Positions 7,540 through 15,832 of a stretch of DNA of 64,000 nucleotides are shown here, one piece after another (within the stretch, counting starts at the first letter, position 1; every line of letters begins with the position of its first letter). The translations under genes and the position numbers were made by a program. The notes below the pieces were generated by a model that saw only the letters and a program-made list of their open reading frames with translations, did not search any database and was not told where the DNA came from. The stretch is from Larkinella rosea (GTDB taxonomy: Bacteria > Bacteroidota > Bacteroidia > Cytophagales > Spirosomataceae), in the NCBI RefSeq assembly GCF_003858635.1, contig NZ_RQJO01000008.1, positions 1,674,001 to 1,738,000 of the forward strand. The letters run 5' to 3'.

Positions 7540-8412
7540 TTACGGCATCATCGTCAGATCGGAAACCACGTATTCAAAGATCGAAGTCTGGAGTAATGCT
7601 CCGTTCGACACGTTGTACTTTTGGGCAACTGTTGGGTAGCCATCAGCATTCATCGTGTAGCCAAACCGGTAGTCGTTGTTAATGCCATTGTAAACGGGCC
7701 GGTTTATTTTCAGCCGCCGGACCAGGTGTTTGCTGGTTTTGCCAAAAATGCGCAGGTACGGATCCAGTTTTACAACTTCGGTGGCATTGAGACGGTTATT
7801 ATCGGTTAGAATAGACGAACCGGCGTATTGGTATTCGTACGTGTTTTTCTGGATCACGTTATTCGGATTATCAAATTCCTTTACTTCGGTCAGATCACCG
7901 TCGGCGTTGTACGCAAATTCCACCCGCATGTTGGGATAAATGTCGTGGTACCGTTTAGCCAGCCGACCTTTGGCATCGTAATCGTACTTGAACCAGTTCA
8001 GGGTTTTCACCGGGATGCCATACTCGACGGTGAATCCGGCCACATCCGAATGCGTGCAGCGGCCGTTGGCGTCCAGATAATAGTTACCTTCTTCGGTTTT
8101 TACGCCCGACACGAGTGTCAGAACGCCGATTTTTCCGGCACTGTGCGTATAAGTAGTCGTGCGGTTTCCGTCCGTTACTTTCACCAGTTTTCCGGCTGCA
8201 TCGTATGCCAGTGTTGCCGTGCCGTGTTTGACCAGCGTGTGTTTCTTAGCGACGGTTACAATGATGTCGTCCGTCGAAAAACCGGCGGTTTCCGACGCCC
8301 GGACTTCGCTGGATGGGAGCGGTGCGGACGGGGCCAGTTGGTGGTTTTCACAAGATGACAGACTTAACAGGGCAATACTGAGCGCAAGGGCGCTTAATTT
8401 GGTGAGGTTCAT
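7540..8412 (-). CDS. Lipoprotein with YD/RHS-like repeats
   Basis: A 290-residue lipoprotein: signal peptide with lipobox 'LLSLSSC' (Cys about 21). The body shows repeated 'Y-D-A-x-G-[KR]-L-x-[KR]' units (LAYDAAGKLVKV, YDYDAKGRLAKRY, FAYNADGDLTEV, YTMNADGYPTV), the strand-turn pattern of YD/RHS repeats, but far too short to form a toxin-encapsulating shell. Many Bacteroidota carry stand-alone lipoproteins of this type with unknown role. The gene is monocistronic and converges on the plus-strand genes at the shared terminator. Confidence 0.65.
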   Translation of the reverse strand: MNLTKLSALALSIALLSLSSCENHQLAPSAPLPSSEVRASETAGFSTDDIIVTVAKKHTLVKHGTATLAYDAAGKLVKVTDGNRTTTYTHSAGKIGVLTLVSGVKTEEGNYYLDANGRCTHSDVAGFTVEYGIPVKTLNWFKYDYDAKGRLAKRYHDIYPNMRVEFAYNADGDLTEVKEFDNPNNVIQKNTYEYQYAGSSILTDNNRLNATEVVKLDPYLRIFGKTSKHLVRRLKINRPVYNGINNDYRFGYTMNADGYPTVAQKYNVSNGALLQTSIFEYVVSDLTMMP

Positions 8413-8664
8413 GGTTCTTTGTTGTGTTTATCAAGTAAGTGCACCAAAGGTAGGGGCGCTGAAAACCGCTGACCAGCCCAAACCGATAACTGGAGGGGTA
8501 GAGTAAATATCTGACGGGATGCAGCGGACAACGGGCGATACGGCATTGAAAAAGCGTTTTTTTACTCGCGGGAAACATTAAGAGACGCTTTCGAACTGAA
8601 TTTTTAGATTCTGAGAGTAAACGGCGGAAGCATCTTACTTACTGAAAAGTAAATCCTGTTCCTG

Positions 8665-10539
8665 ATGAAGCTGCCTCCTGAAAGTCGATGGTTGATCGGT
8701 CTATTTCTCTTCATTTTCACTCCCACACAAGTAGTTGGGCAGAAAAAGCCCGGCGCTCCGAAAACCGTCCGGGAATTGCAAACGGCTATTGAAACCGTAC
8801 TAAAAGAAACGGGAACACCGGCTGTCGGAGTGGCCTTAGTCCACGGTGATAGTCTGGTGTGGGTCGCGGGCTTGGGCCGGACCAACCTGCAAACGAATGC
8901 GAAGGCGACCGAAAAGACGATGTTCCGGATCGGGTCAGTTTCCAAAATGTTTGTTTCGCTGGCAATTTTGAAGCTGCAGGAAGAGGGCCGCGTCAATCTA
9001 AAAGACAAGGTTCGGGATCGGGTGCCGGAAATTGAATTTACCAACCCCTGGGAAAAAACCGCTCCGATTCTCGTTGAACACCTGCTCGAACACACGACGG
9101 GCTGGGACGATCTGCACCTGACGGAATACGCGCTGAACGACCCCAAAACGACCTTGAAGCAGGGGCTGGATTACCATCCACACTCCCGGATTTCGCGCTG
9201 GATGCCGGGCACGCGCATGGCTTACTGCAATGCCGGACCGCCCGTAGCCGCTTATATCATTGAAAAAATAACCGGCCAAAAATTTGAGGATTATATTCAG
9301 GAGCACTTTTTTAATCCGATGGGCATGGAAAACATGACCTATTTTGCTTCCGAAAAATACCGGCAGCGCGGGGCCACACTCTACATTGACAACAAACCGC
9401 AGCCGTATTGGAACATCATCATGCGCCCTTCCGGCTCGATCAATGCGTCGCCCGAAGACATGGCCCGAATGCTGCGGTTTTTCATCAACCGGGGGCGGGT
9501 GGACGCGTTGCAACTGATCCATGAGGCCTCGCTGAAACGCATGGAAACCCCGTCGACCTCCACCGGAGCCAAAGCCGGACTGGAATACGGATACGGTTTA
9601 GCCAATTATTCCGTTCCGCACAAAGGATTTGTCTACCGATCGCATAGCGGGGGCGTCAATGGCGGTTTAACGGACTTTGCCTATTTGCCAACGCATCGAC
9701 TTGGCTATGCGGTCATGATCAATTCGGGCGACGGAAATGCCTTAAGTCGCATCGCGACACTGATTCGTGATTTTCAGACCAGCCACCTGAAAGCCGATTC
9801 CATCCGCCGGAACCGGGCTGTACATTCTCCCGGAGTGGCGCTTTCCGGTTATTACCGTCTCATCAATCCGCGAATCCAGTCGAGCTACTATTCGGAACGG
9901 ATTATCAGCGTAAAACACATCTGGAACACGAACAATTTCGTCTTTATCGGTGGCGTTTGGGGGGGCAGCCCCGAAACCCACATGGCTATCAACGATACGC
10001 AATACGTATCGAAGGAAACCGGAAAAATTAGTTTGGTTCAAGTCAACGATCCGCTCGCGGGCGAGGTGGTGCACCTTGGCAGCCAGGTTTTGATGCCGGT
10101 TTCGGCACTAATTGTGTTTGGCCAGCTTTTTCTGAGTATCGGCTGGCTTATTTATCTGCTGGGTTCGCTCGTTTTCGGCACTATCTGGTTTATCCGGTAT
10201 TGGCGGGGCAGAGCGTTCAGCAAAACCAGCATTAGCCTGGGTCTGTGGCCTTTTGTCGCCAGCCTGCATTTTCTGGTAGCGCAGATCGTCGTTATGATTG
10301 GGAGTACGGATGTATTCGAACTGATGGGCAAAGTGAGCGTTGTGTCGGTTTCCCTCATGCTGCTATCCATCGGTTTTGCCCTGACTTCCACCTGGGCAAT
10401 TATCAATGTCATCATCAAACGAAACGCAAAAATCAATCGGACAATCTATTGGCAACTGGCCATTTTATCGGCGCTTCATTTCCTGGTTACCTGTTACCTG
10501 CTTTCGTACGGGCAGATTGGCGTCCAGACCTGGAGTTAA
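8665..10539 (+). CDS. Serine hydrolase of the beta-lactamase/class C family with C-terminal membrane helices
   Basis: A 624-residue protein. A signal peptide ends near residue 25 (VVGQ). The catalytic SxxK is S91-V-S-K94, a Tyr-x-Asn-like 'YCN' lies near residue 190, and an H-S-G-G motif near 329 takes the place of KTG. The last ~170 residues hold about four or five hydrophobic helices, so the periplasmic enzyme domain is tethered to the inner membrane. Such proteins are usually peptidases or esterases acting on D-amino-acid or ester bonds, not true resistance lactamases. It is followed 11 bases later by an esterase gene, suggesting one operon. Confidence 0.85.
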   Translation: MKLPPESRWLIGLFLFIFTPTQVVGQKKPGAPKTVRELQTAIETVLKETGTPAVGVALVHGDSLVWVAGLGRTNLQTNAKATEKTMFRIGSVSKMFVSLAILKLQEEGRVNLKDKVRDRVPEIEFTNPWEKTAPILVEHLLEHTTGWDDLHLTEYALNDPKTTLKQGLDYHPHSRISRWMPGTRMAYCNAGPPVAAYIIEKITGQKFEDYIQEHFFNPMGMENMTYFASEKYRQRGATLYIDNKPQPYWNIIMRPSGSINASPEDMARMLRFFINRGRVDALQLIHEASLKRMETPSTSTGAKAGLEYGYGLANYSVPHKGFVYRSHSGGVNGGLTDFAYLPTHRLGYAVMINSGDGNALSRIATLIRDFQTSHLKADSIRRNRAVHSPGVALSGYYRLINPRIQSSYYSERIISVKHIWNTNNFVFIGGVWGGSPETHMAINDTQYVSKETGKISLVQVNDPLAGEVVHLGSQVLMPVSALIVFGQLFLSIGWLIYLLGSLVFGTIWFIRYWRGRAFSKTSISLGLWPFVASLHFLVAQIVVMIGSTDVFELMGKVSVVSVSLMLLSIGFALTSTWAIINVIIKRNAKINRTIYWQLAILSALHFLVTCYLLSYGQIGVQTWS

Positions 10540-10550
10540 ATTGAGATACT

Positions 10551-11861
10551 ATGAATTCAAAAATAACCACCATGCAGATACGTCTCCTGAAGTTTGTAAT
10601 TCTGACCGGTTTTCTTTTTAATGCGGTAACCGGATACGGCCAGCCAGCCGGTTTTAATTACGACGAAGCCAAACTACCGCCCTATACCTTGCCCGATCCG
10701 CTCGTGACTTCAGCCGGAAAACGGGTAACGACCACCAGCCAGTGGGAGAAAATCCGACGCCCGGAATTATTGAAATTATTTGCGACTCAGGTTTACGGGA
10801 AAACGCCCGAACGGCGGCTGAAAACCCGCTATGAGGTTATTTTAGTTGATTCAATGGCGCTGGGCGGAACCGCGATTCGCAAACAGATTTCCGTTTTCTG
10901 GACCGAATACCCGAATTTGCCATCGCTGGATATATTGCTTTATGTGCCTAAAAACCGCTCAGGTGCCGAGAAACCACCGGTTTTTGTCGGTCTGAACTAC
11001 ATGGCAAACCACAGCGTCAGCACCGAACCCGGTATTGTGCTTTCGACCCGTTGGCTACCCAATCGGGAAGACAAAAAAGTGGTCAATAACCGGGCAACGG
11101 AAGCCGCTCGTGGTGTTCAGCAATCCCGCTGGCCGCTGGAACTCATTGTTTCAAAGGGATATAGCGTGGCAACGGCCTATTACGGCGACCTGGAACCGGA
11201 TCATGCAGAGGGCTGGAAAACCGGTATTCGTTCTGTGCTCGATCCGCCCACGAATCAGAAAAGCGACAGCTGGCAGGCCATTGGCGTCTGGGCGTGGGGC
11301 ATGAGCCGGATGCTGGATTACCTGGAAACAGATGGCTCGGTGGATGCCAAACGGGCCATTGTCATTGGGCATTCCCGGCAGGGAAAAGCCGCCTTATGGG
11401 CCGGAGCGCAGGACTCACGCTTTGCCGCCGTGATTGCCAACGAATCGGGTGAGGGTGGAGCAACCTTGTCGAAACGGGTTTTCGGCGAAACCATCGAGCG
11501 GATCAACACCACGTTTCCGTACTGGTTTTGCCCACAATACCGCACCTACAACGGCAAACCCGAAGCCCTGCCGTTCGACCAGCACGAACTGCTGGCGTTG
11601 ATCGCACCCCGCCCGCTCTACGTCGCCAGTGCGCAGGGCGATCAGTGGGCCGATCCCAAAGGCGAGTTTCTCAGTGCGCAAAAAACCGACCCGGTTTATC
11701 AACTCTACGGTAAAAAAGGAATTGGTCCGGGCGCTTGGCCGCCGATTCACCAACCCGTTGGCGAAACCGTGCGCTACCACATCCGGGCTGGCGAACACGA
11801 CGTCAAACGCTACGATTGGGAGCAATTCATCGATTTTGCCGATAAGAATTTTAAGAGATGA
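10551..11861 (+). CDS. CE15-like glucuronoyl esterase / alpha-beta hydrolase
   Basis: A 436-residue secreted hydrolase with a signal peptide ending near 'VTGYGQ' (about residue 31). The nucleophile elbow is G-H-S-R-Q-G-K with Ser at about 275; the following 'ANESGEGGA' and 'AGEHDVKRYDW' match the acid and His parts of the CE15 (4-O-methyl-glucuronoyl methylesterase) family. The family usually has Cys in the GCSRxGK position where this protein has His. CE15 enzymes cut ester links between lignin and glucuronoxylan. The gene is 11 bases after the serine hydrolase. A second Met at 10572 would also leave an intact signal peptide. Confidence 0.8.
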   Translation: MNSKITTMQIRLLKFVILTGFLFNAVTGYGQPAGFNYDEAKLPPYTLPDPLVTSAGKRVTTTSQWEKIRRPELLKLFATQVYGKTPERRLKTRYEVILVDSMALGGTAIRKQISVFWTEYPNLPSLDILLYVPKNRSGAEKPPVFVGLNYMANHSVSTEPGIVLSTRWLPNREDKKVVNNRATEAARGVQQSRWPLELIVSKGYSVATAYYGDLEPDHAEGWKTGIRSVLDPPTNQKSDSWQAIGVWAWGMSRMLDYLETDGSVDAKRAIVIGHSRQGKAALWAGAQDSRFAAVIANESGEGGATLSKRVFGETIERINTTFPYWFCPQYRTYNGKPEALPFDQHELLALIAPRPLYVASAQGDQWADPKGEFLSAQKTDPVYQLYGKKGIGPGAWPPIHQPVGETVRYHIRAGEHDVKRYDWEQFIDFADKNFKR

Positions 11862-11925
11862 TAGAAGTTAGACAAGAGAAGTGAGAGTATCAATTGCATG
11901 GTCTCACTTCTCTTGTCTCATCTCT
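11854..11925. repeat. Heptad-built inverted repeat (AGANNNN words) overlapping a stop codon
   Basis: Right arm 11902-11925 pairs with the left arm 11854-11886, which carries a 9-base insertion (TAGAAGTTA). The words AGAAGTT-AGACAAG-AGAAGTG have a 7-base step. The left arm includes the last two codons and stop of the esterase gene. It shares the word GATGATAGAAGT(T/A)AGACAAGAGA's first part with the element at 23065, 11 kb away. It may terminate both convergent genes. Confidence 0.8.
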
Positions 11926-11935
11926 CTTTTCTTTA

Positions 11936-13027
11936 TTAAATTTCCGCTTCAACCAGTGCAGGATAATCGATGAATCCTTTTTCGCCACCGGCGAAGAAAG
12001 TTGCGGGGTCGGGGGAAGCCAGTTCCGCACCGATGCTCAGGCGTTCGACCAGATCGGGATTGGCAATAAACGGGCTACCAAACGCAATCAGATCGGCCAA
12101 TCCGCTTTGTAAATCATTCTCAGCCAGTTCAGCCGTGTACTTGCTGTTCAGAATGAGGGTATTGCTGAATTTTTCACGGATGATTTTGATCAGCGGCCGG
12201 GTTGTTTCGGCACCGTCGGGAGCCGCCGTATCGACTAAATGGAGGTAGGCAATGCCGATGTCATTCAGTTTTTCGGCGAGATAGGTATAGGTTTCCACTA
12301 CTTCCGGGTAAAGCCCCATGTCGTTGTATTGACCATAGGGCGAAAACCGGATGCCAATCTTTTCCTTTCCAATCGCCTGAGCGGCCTGTTCTGCAATTTC
12401 CAGCACAAACCGGGCGCGGTTTTCGATGCTGCCGCCGTATTCGTCCGTGCGCTGGTTGCTGTTCGGATTCAGGAATTGCTTGATCAGATAACCGTTCGCG
12501 CCGTGTAATTCAACGCCGTCAAAACCGGCTTCCACGGCATTTTTAGCCGCCTGAACAAACTCCTGAATCGTCTGTTTTACTTCCTCCGTGGTCAATGCAC
12601 GCGGTTCTGCATTTTCCTGCAACCCTTCCTGATCGGTCCAGATGGGGCCTTGGGCCCGGATGGCCGACGGGGCAACAGTCTCCGCTCCGGCGGGTAAATT
12701 ATGGGGGTGAGCAATCCGTCCGGTGTGCATCAATTGCGCAAAAATATGACCACCTTTTTCGTGAACGGCCCCGGTTATTTTTTTCCAGCCTTCAACCTGT
12801 TCGGCACTGAAAAGCCCCGGAATCCGGGCGTAACCTAACCCGTTGGGCGAAGGCGCAACGCCTTCCGTAATGATTAAACCCGCCGATGCCCGTTGGCCGT
12901 AATAAGTAGCCATCAGGTCGTTGGGAATGTTATTGAAAGCCCGGCTACGCGTCATGGGAGCCATCGCAATGTGATTGGTGAGCGTTAAAGTGCCGAGTTG
13001 GGTTGGTGAAAATAGTAGCGTACTCAT
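11936..13027 (-). CDS. Old yellow enzyme family alkene reductase
   Basis: 363 residues from the ATG at 13027. The FMN-dependent TIM barrel shows 'NHIAMAPMTRSRA', 'AQLMHTGRIAHP' and 'GFDGVELHGANGYLIKQFLNP' with the His/Asn substrate-binding pair, then 'NQRTDEYGGSIENRARF', all diagnostic of NemA/OPR-type reductases. It reduces activated C=C bonds of electrophilic enals, quinones or nitro compounds using NAD(P)H. A longer start at 13066 adds residues with no family match. The gene lies 74 bases after an ArsR-type regulator on the same strand, an arrangement typical of electrophile-responsive operons. Confidence 0.93.
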   Translation of the reverse strand: MSTLLFSPTQLGTLTLTNHIAMAPMTRSRAFNNIPNDLMATYYGQRASAGLIITEGVAPSPNGLGYARIPGLFSAEQVEGWKKITGAVHEKGGHIFAQLMHTGRIAHPHNLPAGAETVAPSAIRAQGPIWTDQEGLQENAEPRALTTEEVKQTIQEFVQAAKNAVEAGFDGVELHGANGYLIKQFLNPNSNQRTDEYGGSIENRARFVLEIAEQAAQAIGKEKIGIRFSPYGQYNDMGLYPEVVETYTYLAEKLNDIGIAYLHLVDTAAPDGAETTRPLIKIIREKFSNTLILNSKYTAELAENDLQSGLADLIAFGSPFIANPDLVERLSIGAELASPDPATFFAGGEKGFIDYPALVEAEI

Positions 13028-13101
13028 GTCGATGTAAGTCTTGGTTCGGCTGAGTAACGCATCCATACATTTAAAAGTTTGGATGTATTAGTGAAAATTT
13101 T

Positions 13102-13374
13102 TTAAGTTAGCTTCGTCAGGAAGCCCGACAAATCCTTCAATCCTTCTTTATTTAAACTCAGGTTTTGATTACGTCCTTCCTTATGCGTATTTACTAAGCC
13201 GCTGTCTACCAAGGTTTTTACGTGGTGTGAAACGCAGGGTTGCGACAAGCCCGTCATTTCCTGGATATCCGAATTGTTCAAAGTGCCTTTTTCGGAAAGT
13301 GCCAGTAAAATTTGCAACCGATATTTGTCGGCAATGGCGCCGGAAGCCTTTTCAACAAACTTATGATCCATCAC
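13102..13374 (-). CDS. ArsR-family winged-helix repressor
   Basis: A 90-residue DNA-binding protein with the ArsR layout: 'ALSEKGTLNNSDIQEMTGLS' leading into the recognition segment 'QPCVSHHVKTLVDSGLVNTH' and the wing 'KEGRNQNLSL'. The Cys in 'SQPCVSHH' sits in the recognition helix, and several ArsR/TetR-type electrophile sensors use one such cysteine; that sensing role is inference. It is probably co-transcribed with the old yellow enzyme and autoregulated through the palindrome 56 bases upstream. Confidence 0.88.
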   Translation of the reverse strand: MMDHKFVEKASGAIADKYRLQILLALSEKGTLNNSDIQEMTGLSQPCVSHHVKTLVDSGLVNTHKEGRNQNLSLNKEGLKDLSGFLTKLT

Positions 13375-13429
13375 AGGTACGGACTTGGCGTCCGGTTTAA
13401 ACAGAGTTGGTATGTAACCGTACTACACC

Positions 13430-13449
13430 AGAACGTGTATACACGTTCT
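13430..13449. promoter_or_regulatory. Perfect 20-bp palindrome, likely ArsR operator
   Basis: AGAACGTGTATACACGTTCT is a perfect palindrome, 56 bases upstream of the ArsR gene start and about 105 bases upstream of the divergent DUF3052 gene. Its size and symmetry suit a dimeric winged-helix repressor. Confidence 0.65.
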
Positions 13450-13555
13450 CGATACTGTAAAATTGATTAACTTTCTTCACATATTCTAACGATAAAGGAA
13501 TAAGTGATTAATAGATAGGCCGTTTGCTACTTTTAATTGTTTCATTTTGAAGCCT

Positions 13556-13984
13556 ATGACTGGCTATTCAAGCACTCCACTGGACAAAAAACTCGGTTTT
13601 AAGGACGGTTTTCGCGTTTTATTAATCGATCCGCCACCACACTATCTCAATTTGCTGGGACAGGAAATCAGCCAGAAAGTTTTGTTTGTCGATGTGGCTG
13701 AACATCTGGATCTGGTGCATTTGTTTGTTAATACCGCCGAAAGACTGGAAACCCAGTTGGCGATTTTGAAAACCGCCATCAAACCGAATGGAATAATCTG
13801 GGTGTCATGGTATAAGAAAAGTGCTAAACTCCCCACCGAGTTAACCGAAGATGTCATCCGTGATACGGCGCTGGCGCTGGGTCTGGTCGATGTCAAAGTC
13901 TGCGCCGTCGATGACCAATGGTCGGGCCTGAAACTTGTCATTCGGCTGAAAGATCGGAAACAAGATTTAAGGCGAACAATGTAG
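13556..13984 (+). CDS. DUF3052 family protein
   Basis: 142 residues from the ATG at 13556 (a TTG at 13547 adds three residues). The opening 'MTGYSSTPLDKKLGFKDGF' is the signature of DUF3052, followed by a Rossmann-like stretch with 'LAILKTAIKPNGIIWVSWYKKSAK'. The function is unknown; some relatives are called histone acetyltransferase- or SAM-fold-like without evidence. No signal peptide, so cytoplasmic. It is transcribed away from the ArsR gene and could share the palindromic operator. Confidence 0.75.
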   Translation: MTGYSSTPLDKKLGFKDGFRVLLIDPPPHYLNLLGQEISQKVLFVDVAEHLDLVHLFVNTAERLETQLAILKTAIKPNGIIWVSWYKKSAKLPTELTEDVIRDTALALGLVDVKVCAVDDQWSGLKLVIRLKDRKQDLRRTM

Positions 13985-14042
13985 TTTTTGGCCGCTTAGC
14001 GGCTTAATGTTTGTAGAAGAAAGGTAATTTATCATCTACTAC

Positions 14043-14150
14043 GCGTGCCTTTAGGTACGCAATTAATGCCCGTTGCGTACCTAAAGGCACGCCTGAGGTG
14101 TTACTGACGATTTTGCTACAAATATGTCGTGCCGATGGCACTTATCAACT
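14043..14150. repeat. REP-like hairpin element
   Basis: Perfect 20-bp arms 14043-14062 and 14073-14092 (GCGTGCCTTTAGGTACGCAA and its complement) enclose a 10-nt loop. Downstream come CTACAAATATGTCGTGCC and a small GTGCC-GAT-GGCAC hairpin, a layout I associate with dispersed Bacteroidota repeats; that link is from memory. A further small GCCGCTTAGCGGC hairpin lies at about 13990. Confidence 0.7.
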
Positions 14151-14180
14151 CATAATCAACTATTAATAAAACCGCTCAAT

Positions 14181-15623
14181 CTACTGAACACGAATCTTCT
14201 GGAAATACGGAAGCGATACCGAACCGTCGAAATCCTCAAAAACCAGGGCATAGCCTCCCGCCGGTACCGACCCCGGAATGGTCCATTTCCACATTAAAAA
14301 ATCGGTGGCAAGCGGAGCTGGATAAAATGCGCTGCCATCCTGCATTTCATACGTCCGTTTCGCATCCGTTGTACTGACCAGCCGAACCTGTTTAACGGTA
14401 CGTCTGACGAGAGCAGAATAAGAGCGGTCGCCGGTTGCGAAGGTGTACCGCACCTCCAGCGACTCGCCCCGTTTGAAAACCGGTAGCGCTGGCAGCCAAT
14501 TCTGGGTCGCGGCAAAACTGCCCATCATCGAAACATACGCAAACGTCGAACTGGGCTTTTCGTTCGGAATGCTAAACAGATTCCGAATGGTTTTGCCATC
14601 TTCCGGGTTTACTTCCAGTTCATACTGCCCCACGGATTGCCCGGCGGGCAGAACGAGTCGGGCGAGCGTGTCGTTTACTACTGTGGCCTGAGCGACCAAA
14701 GTTGGTGTAAAATCATTCGCCATCCGAATGGTGACGGTTTTGGCCGGATTGAGGTTCCGACCGGTAATCAGCACTTCTTTGTTGGCCGAAGGCATCGCGT
14801 TAACCGCACCCACCAGCGGAGCACCTGCCTTGACAGCCAATGGTATAGCTAATTCGACAGATTCGTAACCAAACGAAAAACACTGCCCATCGGCCTTGGG
14901 AGAATAGCAGGTCGGCACCTGAATCGTTACCGTGTACTCGCCCGGCGACATCGCCAGTGGCAGCATTCCGCTCATTCGTAATTCGCCTTCGTTGGGTGCC
15001 GGAGGTTGGTTAAGCTGGTTGACAAAAATCGGTTGCCCGGCCAGATCGTAGACGATGTAGTTTTCGTCGGTAAACGCATATTGGGTTTTCCTGTTGACAA
15101 ACCGGATCTTGAAACGTCGGGTTACGGTTCCATCGGTTCGCAGATTGCCTAGTCTGAAACGGAATCCGAACGATTGGGTAAACTGGTTGAGTTCCAGTTG
15201 CAGACTGGCCGGATCGACCGAAACTGTCAGCGGGCTTGGGGTTTCAATAATGAGTTGGTACGAAAGTGTGCAGTTACCGAATTCGTCCTGCTGAATGCAG
15301 ATGGTGCGGGCGGGAAGATCGCGGATGGCAACCTCACTGCCCGAGGCCGGATTCATCACCTTGACACCTTCACTCACTTTATAGTCGATCCGAACGGTTT
15401 CCCGGGTAAATCCGGCGGGAACTTTGATAATAATCGAACGGCCGGAAATTAGGGCTTTGCCGATGCCGTCGACATTGGCTTCCAGGATAAGCGGAGTGTT
15501 TCCCGAACCGGAAACGATGGTTCCGAAACTTGGCGAAGGCGGCTCTGGCTGAACACGTTCGGAGGTTTTGGGATGGCAACTGAAAATCAGGAGAATAAAA
15601 GCAGCGGCAAGCAGCGATTTCAT
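14181..15623 (-). CDS. Large lipoprotein with IPT/TIG-like domain
   Basis: A 480-residue lipoprotein with lipobox 'ILLIFSC' (Cys about 16). A Pro/Ser-rich spacer is followed by beta-sandwich material. The segment from about 275 to 350 ('VNAMPSANKEVLITGRNLNP..VTIRM', ending 'GQYELEVNPEDG') looks like an IPT/TIG Ig-fold. No catalytic motif. Such proteins sit on the outer membrane of Bacteroidota as adhesins or glycan-binding partners; no SusCD neighbours are present. It appears to be monocistronic. Confidence 0.6.
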   Translation of the reverse strand: MKSLLAAAFILLIFSCHPKTSERVQPEPPSPSFGTIVSGSGNTPLILEANVDGIGKALISGRSIIIKVPAGFTRETVRIDYKVSEGVKVMNPASGSEVAIRDLPARTICIQQDEFGNCTLSYQLIIETPSPLTVSVDPASLQLELNQFTQSFGFRFRLGNLRTDGTVTRRFKIRFVNRKTQYAFTDENYIVYDLAGQPIFVNQLNQPPAPNEGELRMSGMLPLAMSPGEYTVTIQVPTCYSPKADGQCFSFGYESVELAIPLAVKAGAPLVGAVNAMPSANKEVLITGRNLNPAKTVTIRMANDFTPTLVAQATVVNDTLARLVLPAGQSVGQYELEVNPEDGKTIRNLFSIPNEKPSSTFAYVSMMGSFAATQNWLPALPVFKRGESLEVRYTFATGDRSYSALVRRTVKQVRLVSTTDAKRTYEMQDGSAFYPAPLATDFLMWKWTIPGSVPAGGYALVFEDFDGSVSLPYFQKIRVQ

Positions 15624-15832
15624 AGCCAGACGAACGGTTTAGGTACCAGAAGTCGATTTGTAGCTAAGATACACGAAATGCCGGAAAGGTTGTAGACGTC
15701 TGAAAAGAATTACGAATGAACCTGTATACAGGTAGTTTTATCAGACAGTGAACTAATAAAATCGGTTGAAAGCTTCCTGGCTTCCAACCGATCTGATTGT
15801 TCCCTACTGATGGGTTTGCTACAACAGTGCTT

